Positions 14,559-23,855 of a DNA stretch of 42,006 bases are shown piece after piece. Location: contig JAVHLZ010000008.1 of assembly GCA_031081675.1 (NCBI GenBank), positions 5,001-47,006 on the forward strand. The letters run 5' to 3'. Source of the DNA: Armatimonadota bacterium (GTDB lineage Bacteria; Sysuimicrobiota; Sysuimicrobiia; Sysuimicrobiales; Kaftiobacteriaceae). Position numbers and translations under genes: made by a program. Position 1 is the stretch's first letter. Each line of letters opens with the position of its first letter. The notes under the pieces were generated by a model. It was not told the origin of the DNA, did no database searches, and saw only the letters and a list, made by a program, of their open reading frames with translations.

Positions 14559-15966
14559 GGAGATCCTGCGGGCCACCGGGGGCGTGGTCCTCTCGGGGAC
14601 GCCGGCGGGATGCGTGGTCACCGGGGTGAGCACCGACAGCCGCACCCTGCGTCCGGGAGAGCTCTTTGTCCCGTTGCGGGGCCCGCGGGCCGACGGCCAC
14701 GACTTCATCGCCGACGCCGTCCGGCGGGGTGCGGCCGCGGCGCTGTGCGCGCGCCCGGTGCCCGACATCCCTCCGGGAGTCCTGCTGGTGCGGGTGGACG
14801 ACCCGCTGCAGGCGCTGGGACACCTGGCCCGCGCCTGGCGGCGGCGCCTGTCCGTGCAGGTGGTGGGCGTGACCGGCAGCGTGGGCAAGACCTCCACCAC
14901 CCAGATGTGCGCGGCGGTGCTGGCGCGCCGCTACCGGGTGGCGGCCACGCGGGAGGAGTGGAACGCCGAGATCGGCGTGCCCCTCCTGCTCCTGGGCCTG
15001 CGGGCGCACCACCAGGTCGCCGTGGTGGAGATGGCGATGCGCGGACCGGGCCAGATTTCCGCCCTGGTGGAGATGGCCGCTCCCTCGGTGGGCGTGGTGA
15101 CCGCCGTCGGGGAAGCGCACCTGGAGTTTCTGGGCAGCGTGGAGGCCATCGCCCGGGCCAAGGGTGAACTCGTTGCGGGCCTGCCGCCCGAGGGCGTGGC
15201 GGTGCTCAACCGCGACGACCCCCTGGCCTGGGGACTGCGCACTCTGTGCCGCGGGCGGGTGGTGGGGTACGGCCTGTCGGCCGGAGCGGAGGTCACCGCC
15301 TCCGACATCCGCCTGGATGACGGGGGCACCACCTTCCGCCTGCATGCCGCCGGGTGGACCCGACAGGTGCGTCTGTCAGCCTGGGGCCGCCACACCGTCA
15401 GCAACGCCCTGGCCGCCGCGGCCGTGGGCCTGGTGTGGGGGGTGAGTCCGGACGACATCGTCGCGGGCCTGGACGCCTGGCGGCCACCGCCCATGCGCCT
15501 GCAGCCGGTGCGGGCGGGCGATGTCCTGGTGATCAACGACGCGTACAACAGCAGTCCCCGGTCGGCGCGGGCAGCGCTGGAGGTGCTGGCGGAGGTGGGC
15601 CGCGGGAGGCGGCGGGTGGCGGTTCTGGGCGAGATGCGCGAACTGGGCCCGCGCTCGGCGGACCTGCACCGGGAGGTGGGCGCGCTGGCCGCCCGCCACG
15701 CGGACGTGGTGGTGGCGGTGGGCGGCGGCGCCGGCGCCCTGGCCGAGGGAGCGGTGCAGGCGGGCGGGCGGGCCGTCGAGTACGCCCCGACGGTGGAGGA
15801 GGCAGCGCGCCTGGCGCAGGCGCTCGTGCGGCCGGGCGATGTGATCCTGGTCAAAGGATCCCGCGCGCTGCGCATGGAGCGGGTAGTGGACGCGCTGGCC
15901 GCGCGGGGAGAACACCCGGGGTCGGGGGACTGCGGTCTCAGCCCCGGAACGGGCGCGGGAGGCTGA
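14542..15966 (+). CDS. murF: UDP-MurNAc-tripeptide:D-Ala-D-Ala ligase MurF
   Basis: This 474-residue ligase completes the pentapeptide precursor. The N-terminal domain shows the GVSTDSRTLRPGELFVPLRG pattern of MurF/MurE. The ATP P-loop is GSVGKT (112-117). The central domain has NAEIGVPLLLL, and the C-terminal domain contains NDAYNSSPRSARAALEVL and LGEMRELG, both MurF-type. The start at ATG 14542 lies inside the murE 3' end, giving translational coupling; ATG 14548 is a close alternative. mraY follows after three bases. The D-Ala-D-Ala substrate must come from a ddl gene elsewhere, since none is in this cluster. Confidence 0.95.
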   Translation: MTMTGEEILRATGGVVLSGTPAGCVVTGVSTDSRTLRPGELFVPLRGPRADGHDFIADAVRRGAAAALCARPVPDIPPGVLLVRVDDPLQALGHLARAWRRRLSVQVVGVTGSVGKTSTTQMCAAVLARRYRVAATREEWNAEIGVPLLLLGLRAHHQVAVVEMAMRGPGQISALVEMAAPSVGVVTAVGEAHLEFLGSVEAIARAKGELVAGLPPEGVAVLNRDDPLAWGLRTLCRGRVVGYGLSAGAEVTASDIRLDDGGTTFRLHAAGWTRQVRLSAWGRHTVSNALAAAAVGLVWGVSPDDIVAGLDAWRPPPMRLQPVRAGDVLVINDAYNSSPRSARAALEVLAEVGRGRRRVAVLGEMRELGPRSADLHREVGALAARHADVVVAVGGGAGALAEGAVQAGGRAVEYAPTVEEAARLAQALVRPGDVILVKGSRALRMERVVDALAARGEHPGSGDCGLSPGTGAGG

Positions 15967-15969
15967 GCC

Positions 15970-16923
15970 GTGGACCGGCCGCTGCTCGCCGCCGCCGCTG
16001 CCGCCGCCCTGACCCTGATCCTGGGGCGGTGGGCGATCCCCCGCCTGGGCGCGCTCCAGGTGCGCCAGCGCATCCGGGAGGACGCGCCGGCCCGCCACCG
16101 GCAGAAGGCTGGCACCCCGACCATGGGAGGGCTGTTCGTGCTCGCCGCTGCCGGAGCGGTGGCCCTGGCGCTCGCGCCCCGCACCCCCCAGGTGGTCTGG
16201 ATCCTGGGCCTGATGGCGGCGTTCGGAGCCGTGGGGGCCGCAGACGACGTGCTGGCCCTGCGCCGCGGGCGCAACCTGGGCCTGCGCGCGCGGGAGCGGC
16301 TGGCCCTGCAGGGGCTGGTGGCCGTCGCGGCGGCAGTGGCCCTGAGCCGGTGGGCGCTCGCGGGCGCCGCGGTGCAGATCCCCCGGGTGGGCGCCGTGGC
16401 CCTGGGACCGCTGTATGCAGCCTTCGTGGTGGTGTACCTGATGGGCGTGACCAACGCGGTCAACCTCTCCGACGGGCTGGACGGGCTGGCCGCAGGGCTG
16501 GTCGCGATGGCCGCGGGGGTATACGCTGTCCTGGCCGCGCGCGCCGGCCGGACCGACGTGGCGGTCGTGGCGGCGGCGGTGGCGGGCGCATCTGCTGCCT
16601 TCGTGTGGTTCAACGCCCACCCGGCGACAGTCTTCATGGGGGACGTCGGATCCAACGGGCTGGGAGGGGCCCTCGGCGGGATCGCCATCGCCGCCCGCGA
16701 GGAGATCCTGTTGCTGGTGGTGGGACTGGTGTTCGTCCTGGAGGCCGCCTCCGTCCTGGCCCAGGTGCTCTACTTCAAGGCCACCGGAGGCCGCCGGATC
16801 CTGCGCATGAGCCCCCTGCACCATCACTTCGAGCTGGTGGGGTGGAGCGAGACCCAGATCGTCACCCGCCTGTGGCTGGTGGGGCTGGCCGCCGCCCTGG
16901 CCGGGCTGGCGCTGGGCGCGTAG
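15970..16923 (+). CDS. mraY: Phospho-MurNAc-pentapeptide transferase MraY
   Basis: This 317-residue multi-pass membrane enzyme transfers phospho-MurNAc-pentapeptide to undecaprenyl phosphate, forming lipid I. Catalytic motifs are visible: the aspartate pair D92-D93 in ADDVLAL, NLSDGLDGLAAG at 165-176, GDVGSNGLGG with D225, and the HHH loop at 284-286. About ten hydrophobic segments alternate with short loops, as in the family. It is slightly shorter than E. coli MraY (360). The start is GTG 15970, three bases after murF; murD follows 24 bp downstream. Confidence 0.96.
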   Translation: MDRPLLAAAAAAALTLILGRWAIPRLGALQVRQRIREDAPARHRQKAGTPTMGGLFVLAAAGAVALALAPRTPQVVWILGLMAAFGAVGAADDVLALRRGRNLGLRARERLALQGLVAVAAAVALSRWALAGAAVQIPRVGAVALGPLYAAFVVVYLMGVTNAVNLSDGLDGLAAGLVAMAAGVYAVLAARAGRTDVAVVAAAVAGASAAFVWFNAHPATVFMGDVGSNGLGGALGGIAIAAREEILLLVVGLVFVLEAASVLAQVLYFKATGGRRILRMSPLHHHFELVGWSETQIVTRLWLVGLAAALAGLALGA

Positions 16924-16947
16924 GGATCGGGCAGGGACGGCAGAACC

Positions 16948-18417
16948 ATGGAGCACGCGAGGGTGGACGCGGTGATCCGCCGGCTGCGGGGACAGGCCAT
17001 TCACGTGGTGGGGCCGGCCGGAACCGAGGGCGCCGCCGTGGTGGACTTCCTGGTCGGTCGGGGCATCACCACCCTGACCGTTCACGAACTCCGCCGTCCG
17101 GAGGAGTTTGAGGCGGAGTTCGCCCGCACCCACGCCTGGATGGAGCCGGAGCAGCGGGCGCGCGCCGCGCGGCGTCTGCAGGCATACCCCATCCAGTGGC
17201 GATGGGCGGACCGGTACTTGGAGGGGGTCGAGGACGCCGACGTGGTCTTCGTCCCCCAGTCCTGGTTCCGCCACCCGGCCAACGCCCCGCTGCACCGCCT
17301 GCGGGATCGGGGCGCCCTGCACTCCCTGACGCGCCTGGTCTTCGAGATCTGCCCCTGCCCCGTCATCGGCGTCACCGGAACCAACGGCAAGTACACCGTG
17401 GCCCACCTCGTCCACCAGATGCTCCTGGCCAGCGGCCTGCGGGCCCACGTCTCCGGCAACGACCGCACCCACGTGCCGGCGGTGTACTTCCTGGATGCGA
17501 TCCGTCCCGAAGACTGGCTGGTGCTGGAACTGTCCAACCGGCAGCTGGTGGACCTGCCCTACAGTCCCCACATCGCCGTCCTGACCAACCTGGCGCCCCA
17601 CCACCTGGACGACCACGGGTCGCTGGAGGCCTACCTGGAAGTCAAGCGCACCATCGTCCGCCACCAGGGTCCCGGCGACCTGGCGGTGCTGAACGCCGAC
17701 AACCCGTATACCGCGGCCACCGCGGCGGCCTGCCCCCAGCCCTACCTGTTCAGCCGCATCCGGCGGCTCGGCGCCGGGGCGTGGGTGGACGGTGCCGACT
17801 TCGTCATCCGCCACGATCGCGCCGAGCAGAGGGTCCCCCGCCGCGCCCTGCGCCTGCCGGGCACCCACCAGGTGGAGAACGCGCTGGCGGCCTGCCTGGC
17901 GGCCTCCCTGGCCGGCGCGACGGCGGAGGCGATGGCCCGGGTCCTGGAGGAGTTCACGGGCCTGCCCTACCGCTTCCGCCTGGCCGGGGACGTGGACGGC
18001 GTGCGGTACTACGAGGACTCCCTGGCCACCAACCCGGCCGCCGCCGCGGCCGCCATCCGCAGCATGGACCGGCCGTTCGCGCTCATTGCCGGCGGGATCC
18101 GTCCCGGGGCCACCCCCGATCAGTTCGCGCCCATGGCGCAGGCGCTCCGGGACTCGCCGGTGAAGGTCGTCGTCCTGCTGGGCGCCGCCGCCCCGGTCCT
18201 GGCCCAGGCCCTGCGGGGGCTGCCGGTCCGCCTGGCCGCCACCCTGGAGGAGGCCGTGGAGGCCGCCGCCGCGGCGGTGGGGCCCGGGGAGGCGGTGGTG
18301 CTGTCCCCGGGGTGCGAGAGCTTTGACCAGTTCACCGACTACCGCGAGCGCGGCGACCGCTTCCTGGCCCTGGTCCGCCGGCGGGCCGGCGGCGGCCCAT
18401 CCGGGGGACGACCGTGA
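16948..18417 (+). CDS. murD: Divergent UDP-MurNAc-L-Ala:D-Glu ligase (MurD-type Mur ligase)
   Basis: Position between mraY and ftsW and overall Mur-ligase layout identify this 489-residue protein as MurD, which adds D-glutamate to UDP-MurNAc-L-Ala. Retained features are the P-loop GTNGKYT (144-150), ELSNRQL (194-200, for ELSSFQL), HHLDDHG, and K233 in YLEVKR at the position of the carbamylated lysine. Departures are clear. The P-loop has GKY instead of GKS/T. The C-terminal HRLE/HRxE motif reads YRFR (341-344). NDSKATN reads EDSLATN (356-362). GGxDKG reads GGIRPG (382-387). The N-terminal domain is also unusual, with a long charged stretch at 45-90. It may be a lineage-specific MurD with altered glutamate binding. 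The ATG at 16948 is used, and the stop overlaps ftsW by four bases. Confidence 0.85.
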   Translation: MEHARVDAVIRRLRGQAIHVVGPAGTEGAAVVDFLVGRGITTLTVHELRRPEEFEAEFARTHAWMEPEQRARAARRLQAYPIQWRWADRYLEGVEDADVVFVPQSWFRHPANAPLHRLRDRGALHSLTRLVFEICPCPVIGVTGTNGKYTVAHLVHQMLLASGLRAHVSGNDRTHVPAVYFLDAIRPEDWLVLELSNRQLVDLPYSPHIAVLTNLAPHHLDDHGSLEAYLEVKRTIVRHQGPGDLAVLNADNPYTAATAAACPQPYLFSRIRRLGAGAWVDGADFVIRHDRAEQRVPRRALRLPGTHQVENALAACLAASLAGATAEAMARVLEEFTGLPYRFRLAGDVDGVRYYEDSLATNPAAAAAAIRSMDRPFALIAGGIRPGATPDQFAPMAQALRDSPVKVVVLLGAAAPVLAQALRGLPVRLAATLEEAVEAAAAAVGPGEAVVLSPGCESFDQFTDYRERGDRFLALVRRRAGGGPSGGRP

Positions 18418-19568
18418 CGGGTCCTCCGCGGCGGGCTCCGGACCCGTGGGTGCTGGTTCCGGTGGTGATCCTGACCGGGGTGGGGGTGGTCATGGTGTAC
18501 AGCGCCAGCGCCATCGTGGCCCACGAGTGGTACGGGGACAGCGCATTCTTCCTCAAGCGACAGGCCACCTGGGCGGTCCTGGGGCTGGTGGCCCTGGCTC
18601 TGGCCCAGCGCGTGCACTACCTCCGCCTGCGCCCCCTGGCCCCGGCGCTGCTGGCGATCGGCGCGGTCGCCCTGGTCCTGGTCCTCGTGCCGGGAATCGG
18701 CCGGACGGCCGGCGGGGCGCGGCGGTGGCTGCCGGTGGGCGGGCCCGTGTCGGTGCAGCCCTCGGAGGGGATGAAGCTGGCGCTGGTCCTGTTCCTGGCC
18801 GATGCGCTGGACCGCCGGGGTTCCCGGATCGGCGAGCTGCGGGCGATCGCGGGGCCCGTGGCCGTCACCGCCGCCGTGTTCGGCCTCATCCTCGCCCAGC
18901 CCGACATGGGCACGGCGCTGCTGACCGCGCTTGTGGCCGGAGGGATGCTGTTCGCGGCGGGGGCGCGACTGCGGCACCTGGTGGGGATGGGTCTGGCGGG
19001 GCTTCCCGTGGTGGCTGTCGCCGCCCTGGGGGAAGAGTACCGCCGCCAGAGGCTGCTGGCGTTCGTGAACCCGTGGGCCGATCCCCAGGGAGCCGGCTTT
19101 CACATCATCCAGTCGCTGCTGGCCCTGGGCTCGGGGGGCCTGCGGGGCGTCGGGTTGGGGCAGAGCCGCCAGAAGTTCTATTACCTGCCCGAGCGGCACA
19201 CCGACTTCATCTTCAGCATCCTGGGCGAGGAGCTGGGGCTGGTGGGCGGGCTCAGCATCCTGGCCCTGTACGGCGTCCTGGCGGTGCGGGGAATGCGCAT
19301 CGCCCGGACGGCGCCCGACCGGTTCGGCAGCCTCCTGGCGGCCGGTCTCACGGTGACCATCGTGGCGCAGGCTGTCATCAACATCGGGGTCACCACCGGC
19401 GTGCTGCCCATCACCGGGGTGCCGCTGCCGCTGGTCAGCTTCGGGGGATCCTCCCTGCTGTTCACCATGATCGCCGCCGGCATCCTGCTGAACATCTCCC
19501 AGCACGCCGGGAGCGACCCCTCCGTCCGGTCCAGTCCCGGCGCCCGGGTGGGGCGGTGGCCGACATGA
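18414..19568 (+). CDS. ftsW: Septal peptidoglycan glycosyltransferase FtsW (SEDS family)
   Basis: This 384-residue integral membrane protein has about ten transmembrane segments. SEDS landmarks are MVYSASAIVA near the start, QPSEGMKLALVLFLAD, AQPDMGTALLTALVAGG (with the catalytic-loop region downstream), and NPWADPQGAGFHIIQSLLALGSGG. LPERHTDFIFSILGEELGLVGG and GVLPITGVPLPLVSFGGSS complete the set. With FtsI it polymerises lipid II at the septum. The start GTG 18414 overlaps the murD stop (GTGA), and its own stop overlaps murG (ATGA), so translation is probably coupled across the three genes. The C-terminal tail is short and soluble. Confidence 0.96.
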   Translation: MTGPPRRAPDPWVLVPVVILTGVGVVMVYSASAIVAHEWYGDSAFFLKRQATWAVLGLVALALAQRVHYLRLRPLAPALLAIGAVALVLVLVPGIGRTAGGARRWLPVGGPVSVQPSEGMKLALVLFLADALDRRGSRIGELRAIAGPVAVTAAVFGLILAQPDMGTALLTALVAGGMLFAAGARLRHLVGMGLAGLPVVAVAALGEEYRRQRLLAFVNPWADPQGAGFHIIQSLLALGSGGLRGVGLGQSRQKFYYLPERHTDFIFSILGEELGLVGGLSILALYGVLAVRGMRIARTAPDRFGSLLAAGLTVTIVAQAVINIGVTTGVLPITGVPLPLVSFGGSSLLFTMIAAGILLNISQHAGSDPSVRSSPGARVGRWPT

Positions 19569-20650
19569 GGGTGGTCATCGCGGGCGGCGGCACCGGGGGG
19601 CACGTCTATCCCGGCCTGGCCGTGGCCGAAGCGCTGGCGTCCCTGGCTCCGGAGGCGGAGATCGTCTTTGCCGGCGGGGACGGCCTGGAGCGCCGGGTGG
19701 TTCCTCGGGCCGGCTGGCCGTTCCGCCGCATCCTCTCCCGCCCGTGGACCCGCTCGGGCCTGAGGAGGATCCCCGGAGCGGCCCTCACCGCCGCCGGCCT
19801 GGCGCAGTCGGTGGTGTGGCTGAGCCGCTGGCGGCCCCGGGTGGTCCTGGCGACGGGCGGCTACGCGGCGCTCCCCGTCGGTCTGGCAGCCGTGCTGCTG
19901 GGCATTCCCCTGGTGGTGCAGGAGCAGAACGTCGTCCCCGGCGCCGCCAACCGCCTGCTCGCCCGCTGGGCGCGGGCGGTGAGCGTGCCGCACGGGGCGG
20001 CCGGCCTGGGTCCCCGCACGGTGGTCACCGGCGTGCCGGTGCGCTCGGCGGCCCTGGACGGAGACCGGGATCGCGGCCGCCGGCGCTTTCGCCTGGAGGA
20101 GGGGCGCACCACGGTGCTGATTCTGGGAGGCAGCCAGGGAGCCCGCAGCCTGAACGCCGCGGCCGTCCGGATGGCCCCCGCGCTTGCCGGCAGCCCCGTG
20201 CAGATCCTCCACCAGACGGGCGAAGCCCACTACGCCTGGGTGCAGCGCGAGCGGGATGGGCTGGAGGCCTCGCCGCCGTACACGTGCGTCCCCTACATCG
20301 AGCACGTCGCGGACAGCTACGCCTGCGCCGACCTGGTGGTCTGCCGCGCCGGGGCGGGAACCCTGGCCGAGGCGACCGCCCACGGGCTGCCGGTGGTGGC
20401 GGTGCCGTATCCGCACGCTGCCTCCGCCCACCAGGAGGCCAACGCCCGCGTTCTGGAGGAGGCCGGGGCGGCCGTGGTGATCGCCGACCGGGACCTGTCG
20501 CCCCGGCGCCTGGCCGACACCGTGGCGGATCTGTGCGCCCGTCCCCAGGTCCTCCAGGCGATGGCGCGCGCCAGCCGGTCGCTGGGCCGACCGGATGCCG
20601 CCCGGGAGGTGGCAGGCCTGGTCCTGCAGGCCGCCGGAGGACGGCCATGA
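19565..20650 (+). CDS. murG: UDP-GlcNAc:lipid I N-acetylglucosaminyltransferase MurG
   Basis: This 361-residue GT-B enzyme turns lipid I into lipid II at the inner face of the membrane. It begins MRVVIAGGGTGGHVYPGLAVAEAL with the glycine-rich loop. It also has ATGGYAALPVGLAA, the VVQEQNVVPGAANR loop, LGGSQGARSLN in the UDP-GlcNAc-binding domain, and the donor-binding VCRAGAGTLAEATAHGLPVVAVPYPHA... region. All family motifs are intact. The ATG overlaps the end of ftsW and the stop overlaps murC by four bases. Confidence 0.96.
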   Translation: MRVVIAGGGTGGHVYPGLAVAEALASLAPEAEIVFAGGDGLERRVVPRAGWPFRRILSRPWTRSGLRRIPGAALTAAGLAQSVVWLSRWRPRVVLATGGYAALPVGLAAVLLGIPLVVQEQNVVPGAANRLLARWARAVSVPHGAAGLGPRTVVTGVPVRSAALDGDRDRGRRRFRLEEGRTTVLILGGSQGARSLNAAAVRMAPALAGSPVQILHQTGEAHYAWVQRERDGLEASPPYTCVPYIEHVADSYACADLVVCRAGAGTLAEATAHGLPVVAVPYPHAASAHQEANARVLEEAGAAVVIADRDLSPRRLADTVADLCARPQVLQAMARASRSLGRPDAAREVAGLVLQAAGGRP

Positions 20651-22083
20651 TCCCGCCGGCCTCCCGCGTGCACTTCGTGGGCATCGGGGGGGCGGGCATG
20701 AGCGCCCTCGCCCGCGTCCTGCTGGAGCGCGGCTACCGGGTCAGCGGATGCGACCTGCGCGCGTCGGAGACCACCCGGCGCCTGGCCGCGGCCGGGATCG
20801 CGGTGAGCCTCGGCCACGACCCGTCCCACCTGGACGCGGCGGACACGGTGGTGGCCTCGCGGGCGGTGCCCGAGCAGTCGCCGGAGATCGTGGCGGCCCG
20901 GTCCCGCGGAATGCCCGTCTACCACCGGGCGCAGCTGCTGGCCCAGGTCCTGGCCGAGGGATGCGGGATCGCGGTGGTGGGGACCCACGGCAAGACCACC
21001 ACCGCGGCCATGATCACCCACGTCCTCGCTGCCGGCGGGCGGGACCCCACGGCCCTGATCGGGGCCGACGTGGACGGCCTGGACGGCAACGTGCGCCTGG
21101 GCCGCGGCCCGTGGGTGGTGGCCGAGGTGGACGAGTCCGACGGCTCGCTGCTGTACGTCCGCCCCCACGCCGCCGTCGTCACCAGCCTGGACACCACCGA
21201 CCACCGCGACTACTACCGCACGGCGGAGCGCCTGGTGGAGACCTTCGCGCGGTTCGTCGCCCAGCTGCCGGACGACGGCTTCGCGGTCCTGTGCACCGAC
21301 TTCCCCTACGTCCGCGACCTGCGCCCGCGGGTGCGGGCTCGCGTCCTGACCTGCGGCCTGTCCGGACGCCCGGACCTGCGGGCCGAGATCCAGGCGCTGG
21401 CGGGGGGGCGCACCCGGTGCGTGTTCATCCGGGAGGGGCGCCGCCTGGGGCCGGTGACGCTGGCGGTGCCCGGCCGGTACAACGTCCGCAACGCCCTGGC
21501 CGCCGCCGCCGTGGGCCTGGCCGCGGGGGTGGAGTTTGACCGCATCGCCCAGGCCCTGCAGGCGTTCGGGGGGGTGAGCCGGAGGTTTGCGGTACGCGGC
21601 GACGTGGGCGGGGTGATGGTGGTGGATGACTATGCCCACAATCCCGTGAAGGTGGCGGCGGTCCTGCGGGCTGCCCGGGAGTCCTGGCCGGATCGGCGGG
21701 TGATCGCCGTCTTCCAGCCCCACCGCTACACCCGCACCCGCACCACATACCGCCGGTTCGCCACCGCCTTCGCGGACGCCGATGAGCTGATCATCACCGA
21801 ACTGTATCCCGCCGACGAGCCTCCCATTCCCGGCGTGAGCGCCTCCCTGATCGTCAACGCCATCCGCCCGCACCGGCCGGTGACCTTCCTGCCCGATCCC
21901 GCGGGTGTGGTGGAGCACCTGCTGGAGGTGGTGCGGCCGGGCGACCTGGTCCTCACCCTGGGGGCGGGCGACATCGGACGGGTCGCCGACGCCCTGGTGG
22001 CCGCCCTGCGCGCCGGCCGGGCCTCCGCCGGCGGCGCCTCCTCCGGGCGCGGGGGCCCCGGCGGCCGGGAGGGAGAGCGGTGA
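20647..22083 (+). CDS. murC: UDP-MurNAc:L-alanine ligase MurC
   Basis: This 478-residue enzyme is the first of the Mur ligases, adding L-alanine to UDP-MurNAc. It opens with VHFVGIGGAGMSALARVLLERG, the MurC-type Rossmann loop. The ATP P-loop is THGKTTTA with K116. Further motifs are EVDESDGSLLYVRP, TSLDTTDHRDYYRT and VPGRYNVRNALAAAAV, then VDDYAHNPVKVAAVL and FQPHRYTRTRTTYRRFA in the C-terminal domain. Start and stop overlap murG and murB by four bases each. The tail after residue 455 is a low-complexity Gly/Ser/Arg extension. Confidence 0.96.
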   Translation: MIPPASRVHFVGIGGAGMSALARVLLERGYRVSGCDLRASETTRRLAAAGIAVSLGHDPSHLDAADTVVASRAVPEQSPEIVAARSRGMPVYHRAQLLAQVLAEGCGIAVVGTHGKTTTAAMITHVLAAGGRDPTALIGADVDGLDGNVRLGRGPWVVAEVDESDGSLLYVRPHAAVVTSLDTTDHRDYYRTAERLVETFARFVAQLPDDGFAVLCTDFPYVRDLRPRVRARVLTCGLSGRPDLRAEIQALAGGRTRCVFIREGRRLGPVTLAVPGRYNVRNALAAAAVGLAAGVEFDRIAQALQAFGGVSRRFAVRGDVGGVMVVDDYAHNPVKVAAVLRAARESWPDRRVIAVFQPHRYTRTRTTYRRFATAFADADELIITELYPADEPPIPGVSASLIVNAIRPHRPVTFLPDPAGVVEHLLEVVRPGDLVLTLGAGDIGRVADALVAALRAGRASAGGASSGRGGPGGREGER

Positions 22084-23015
22084 GCGCCCTGCCGTCGCGG
22101 GTCGAGGTGGCCCGCCGCCTGCGGGCGCTGTGCCGGGACGTGCGGGAGAACGAGCCCCTGGCCCGCCACGTCTCCTTCCGGATCGGCGGGCCGGCGGACG
22201 TCCTGGCGGTACCGCGGTCGGTGCGGGAGCTGCGGGCGGTGGTCCGCTGGCTGTTCGACGCGGGGCTGCCGTTTGTCGTGCTGGGCCAGGGCTCCAACGT
22301 GCTGATCGCCGACGCCGGCATCCGCGCGGTGGTCCTCAAGATCGGGAAGGGACTGGACGGCGTCGCCTTCGACGGCGGTCGGGTGACGGCCCAGGCGGGC
22401 GCCGGCCTGCCGTTTCTCGCCCGCGCCGCCGCGGCCCGGGGACTGGCGGGCCTGGAGTTCGCCGCGGGCATTCCGGCCTCGGTCGGCGGGGCGGTGGTGA
22501 TGAACGCCGGAGCCCACGGCCACGCCATGGCCGAGGTGGTGCGCTCGGTGCGGGTCCTGCAGCCCGACGGCGAGCGGGTGCTGGCGGCGGCTGAGCTGGC
22601 GTACGGCTACCGCACCAGCGCCCTGCAGCGCCAGGTGGGGGTGGTGGTGGAGGCCACGCTGCAGCTCCGCCAGGGCGATCCCGCCGCCGTCCGCGAGCTC
22701 ACCGACCGCTGGCTGGCCCAGCGGGCGGCCACCCAGCCCCTGGGTCCGCCCAGCTCGGGCTGCGTCTTCCGCAACCCCCCCGGGGACCACGCTGGCCGCC
22801 TGATCGACCTCGCGGGGGGGAAGGGGCTGCAGGTGGGGGGCGCCCGGGTGTCCGAGGTCCACGCCAACTACATCCTCAACACCGGGGCGGCCACCGCGGC
22901 GGACGTCCTGGCCCTGATGCGACAGGTATCTGGGCTGGTTATGGAGAAATTCGGGGTAAGGTTGGAGCCGGAAATCAAGCTTGTGGGGGAGTTCGATCCG
23001 GATCAGCTGACCTGA
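22080..23015 (+). CDS. murB: UDP-N-acetylenolpyruvoylglucosamine reductase MurB
   Basis: This 311-residue flavoenzyme reduces UDP-GlcNAc-enolpyruvate to UDP-MurNAc with NADPH. FAD-binding motifs are FRIGGPADVLAVP and LGQGSNVLIADAG. GIPASVGGAVVMNAGAHG and YGYRTSAL follow. The proton-donor position lies in PSSGCVFRNP, where C228 replaces the serine of E. coli MurB; cysteine occurs in other MurB proteins. The overall size and layout suggest the type II form. The start GTG 22080 overlaps murC (GTGA). The 50-bp gap to ftsQ holds no clear signal. Confidence 0.95.
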   Translation: MSALPSRVEVARRLRALCRDVRENEPLARHVSFRIGGPADVLAVPRSVRELRAVVRWLFDAGLPFVVLGQGSNVLIADAGIRAVVLKIGKGLDGVAFDGGRVTAQAGAGLPFLARAAAARGLAGLEFAAGIPASVGGAVVMNAGAHGHAMAEVVRSVRVLQPDGERVLAAAELAYGYRTSALQRQVGVVVEATLQLRQGDPAAVRELTDRWLAQRAATQPLGPPSSGCVFRNPPGDHAGRLIDLAGGKGLQVGGARVSEVHANYILNTGAATAADVLALMRQVSGLVMEKFGVRLEPEIKLVGEFDPDQLT

Positions 23016-23065
23016 CATCCTGACGCCAGTCGCACCCGTCGCCGACGCACTCGCCGCACCTGCCG

Positions 23066-23842
23066 ATGAGCCGTCTTCCCGCTCCCTTGCCCGTCGCGCC
23101 CGGGGCCGATCCCCCGGCTCTGGGATCCCTGGACCTGTTGATGCGATTTGGCGCGGCCCTGGCCGCGTTTGCCGCCTTCGCGTCGGTTGGCACGTCTTCC
23201 CTGCTGGTGGTCACCCGGATCCAGGTGGAAGGCACCCGAGTCCTGTCTCCGGCGACGGTGGAGGCGGCGGCGGGCGTGCGCGTGGGTCAGCGGCTGGCCG
23301 AGGTCGATCCGGTACGGGTTACTGCCCGCCTGCGGCTGCTGCCGCGGATCGCCCGGGCGTCGGTGGAGGTGGCGCCCACCGGGCGCGTGGTCCTGCGGGT
23401 GGTGGAGCGCACTCCCCGGGCCGCCGTCCCCTACCGGGAGGGATACCTGCTGGTGGACCAGGAGGCCGTGGTCGTGGAGCACGCGTCCGATCCCGGCGTG
23501 CTGCCGGTGGTGACCGTGGACGGGGCACCTCCGCCATGGGCGCGAGGCGGGGACCGGATTCCGCTGCCGGGCGTGGCGGCGGCGGTGCGGGTCGTCGGCC
23601 TCCTGCCCGCATCCGAGACGGAGCGCGGGGTGCGGGTGCGGCTCACCGCCAGCGGGGACGTGGTGGTGATCACCGCCGACGGCCTCACCGTGCTGCTGGG
23701 TCCCGGCGCCGCCGCGGACCAGCGGGCGGCCATCCTCCCGGCAGCGCTGGAGGCCGCCCGCCGGAGGGGAAGGTCCGGGACGGTGGTGGACCTGCGGTTT
23801 GCCGGCAGCGTCTACCTGCGTGCGGGAGGAGTCCCGCCGTGA
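23066..23842 (+). CDS. ftsQ: Cell division protein FtsQ (DivIB)
   Basis: This 258-residue bitopic protein has a proline-rich cytoplasmic N-terminus and a transmembrane helix at about 27-48. A POTRA domain at about 49-118 (VTRIQVEGTRVLSPATVEAAAGV and following strands) precedes the FtsQ/DivIB beta domain, which includes LRVVERTPRAAVPYREGYLLVDQEAVV. It bridges FtsL/FtsB to other divisome proteins. The family is poorly conserved; the POTRA pattern and the position between murB and ftsA make the call secure. The start is ATG 23066. Confidence 0.93.
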   Translation: MSRLPAPLPVAPGADPPALGSLDLLMRFGAALAAFAAFASVGTSSLLVVTRIQVEGTRVLSPATVEAAAGVRVGQRLAEVDPVRVTARLRLLPRIARASVEVAPTGRVVLRVVERTPRAAVPYREGYLLVDQEAVVVEHASDPGVLPVVTVDGAPPPWARGGDRIPLPGVAAAVRVVGLLPASETERGVRVRLTASGDVVVITADGLTVLLGPGAAADQRAAILPAALEAARRRGRSGTVVDLRFAGSVYLRAGGVPP

Positions 23843-23855
23843 ACGTGGAATGCCC

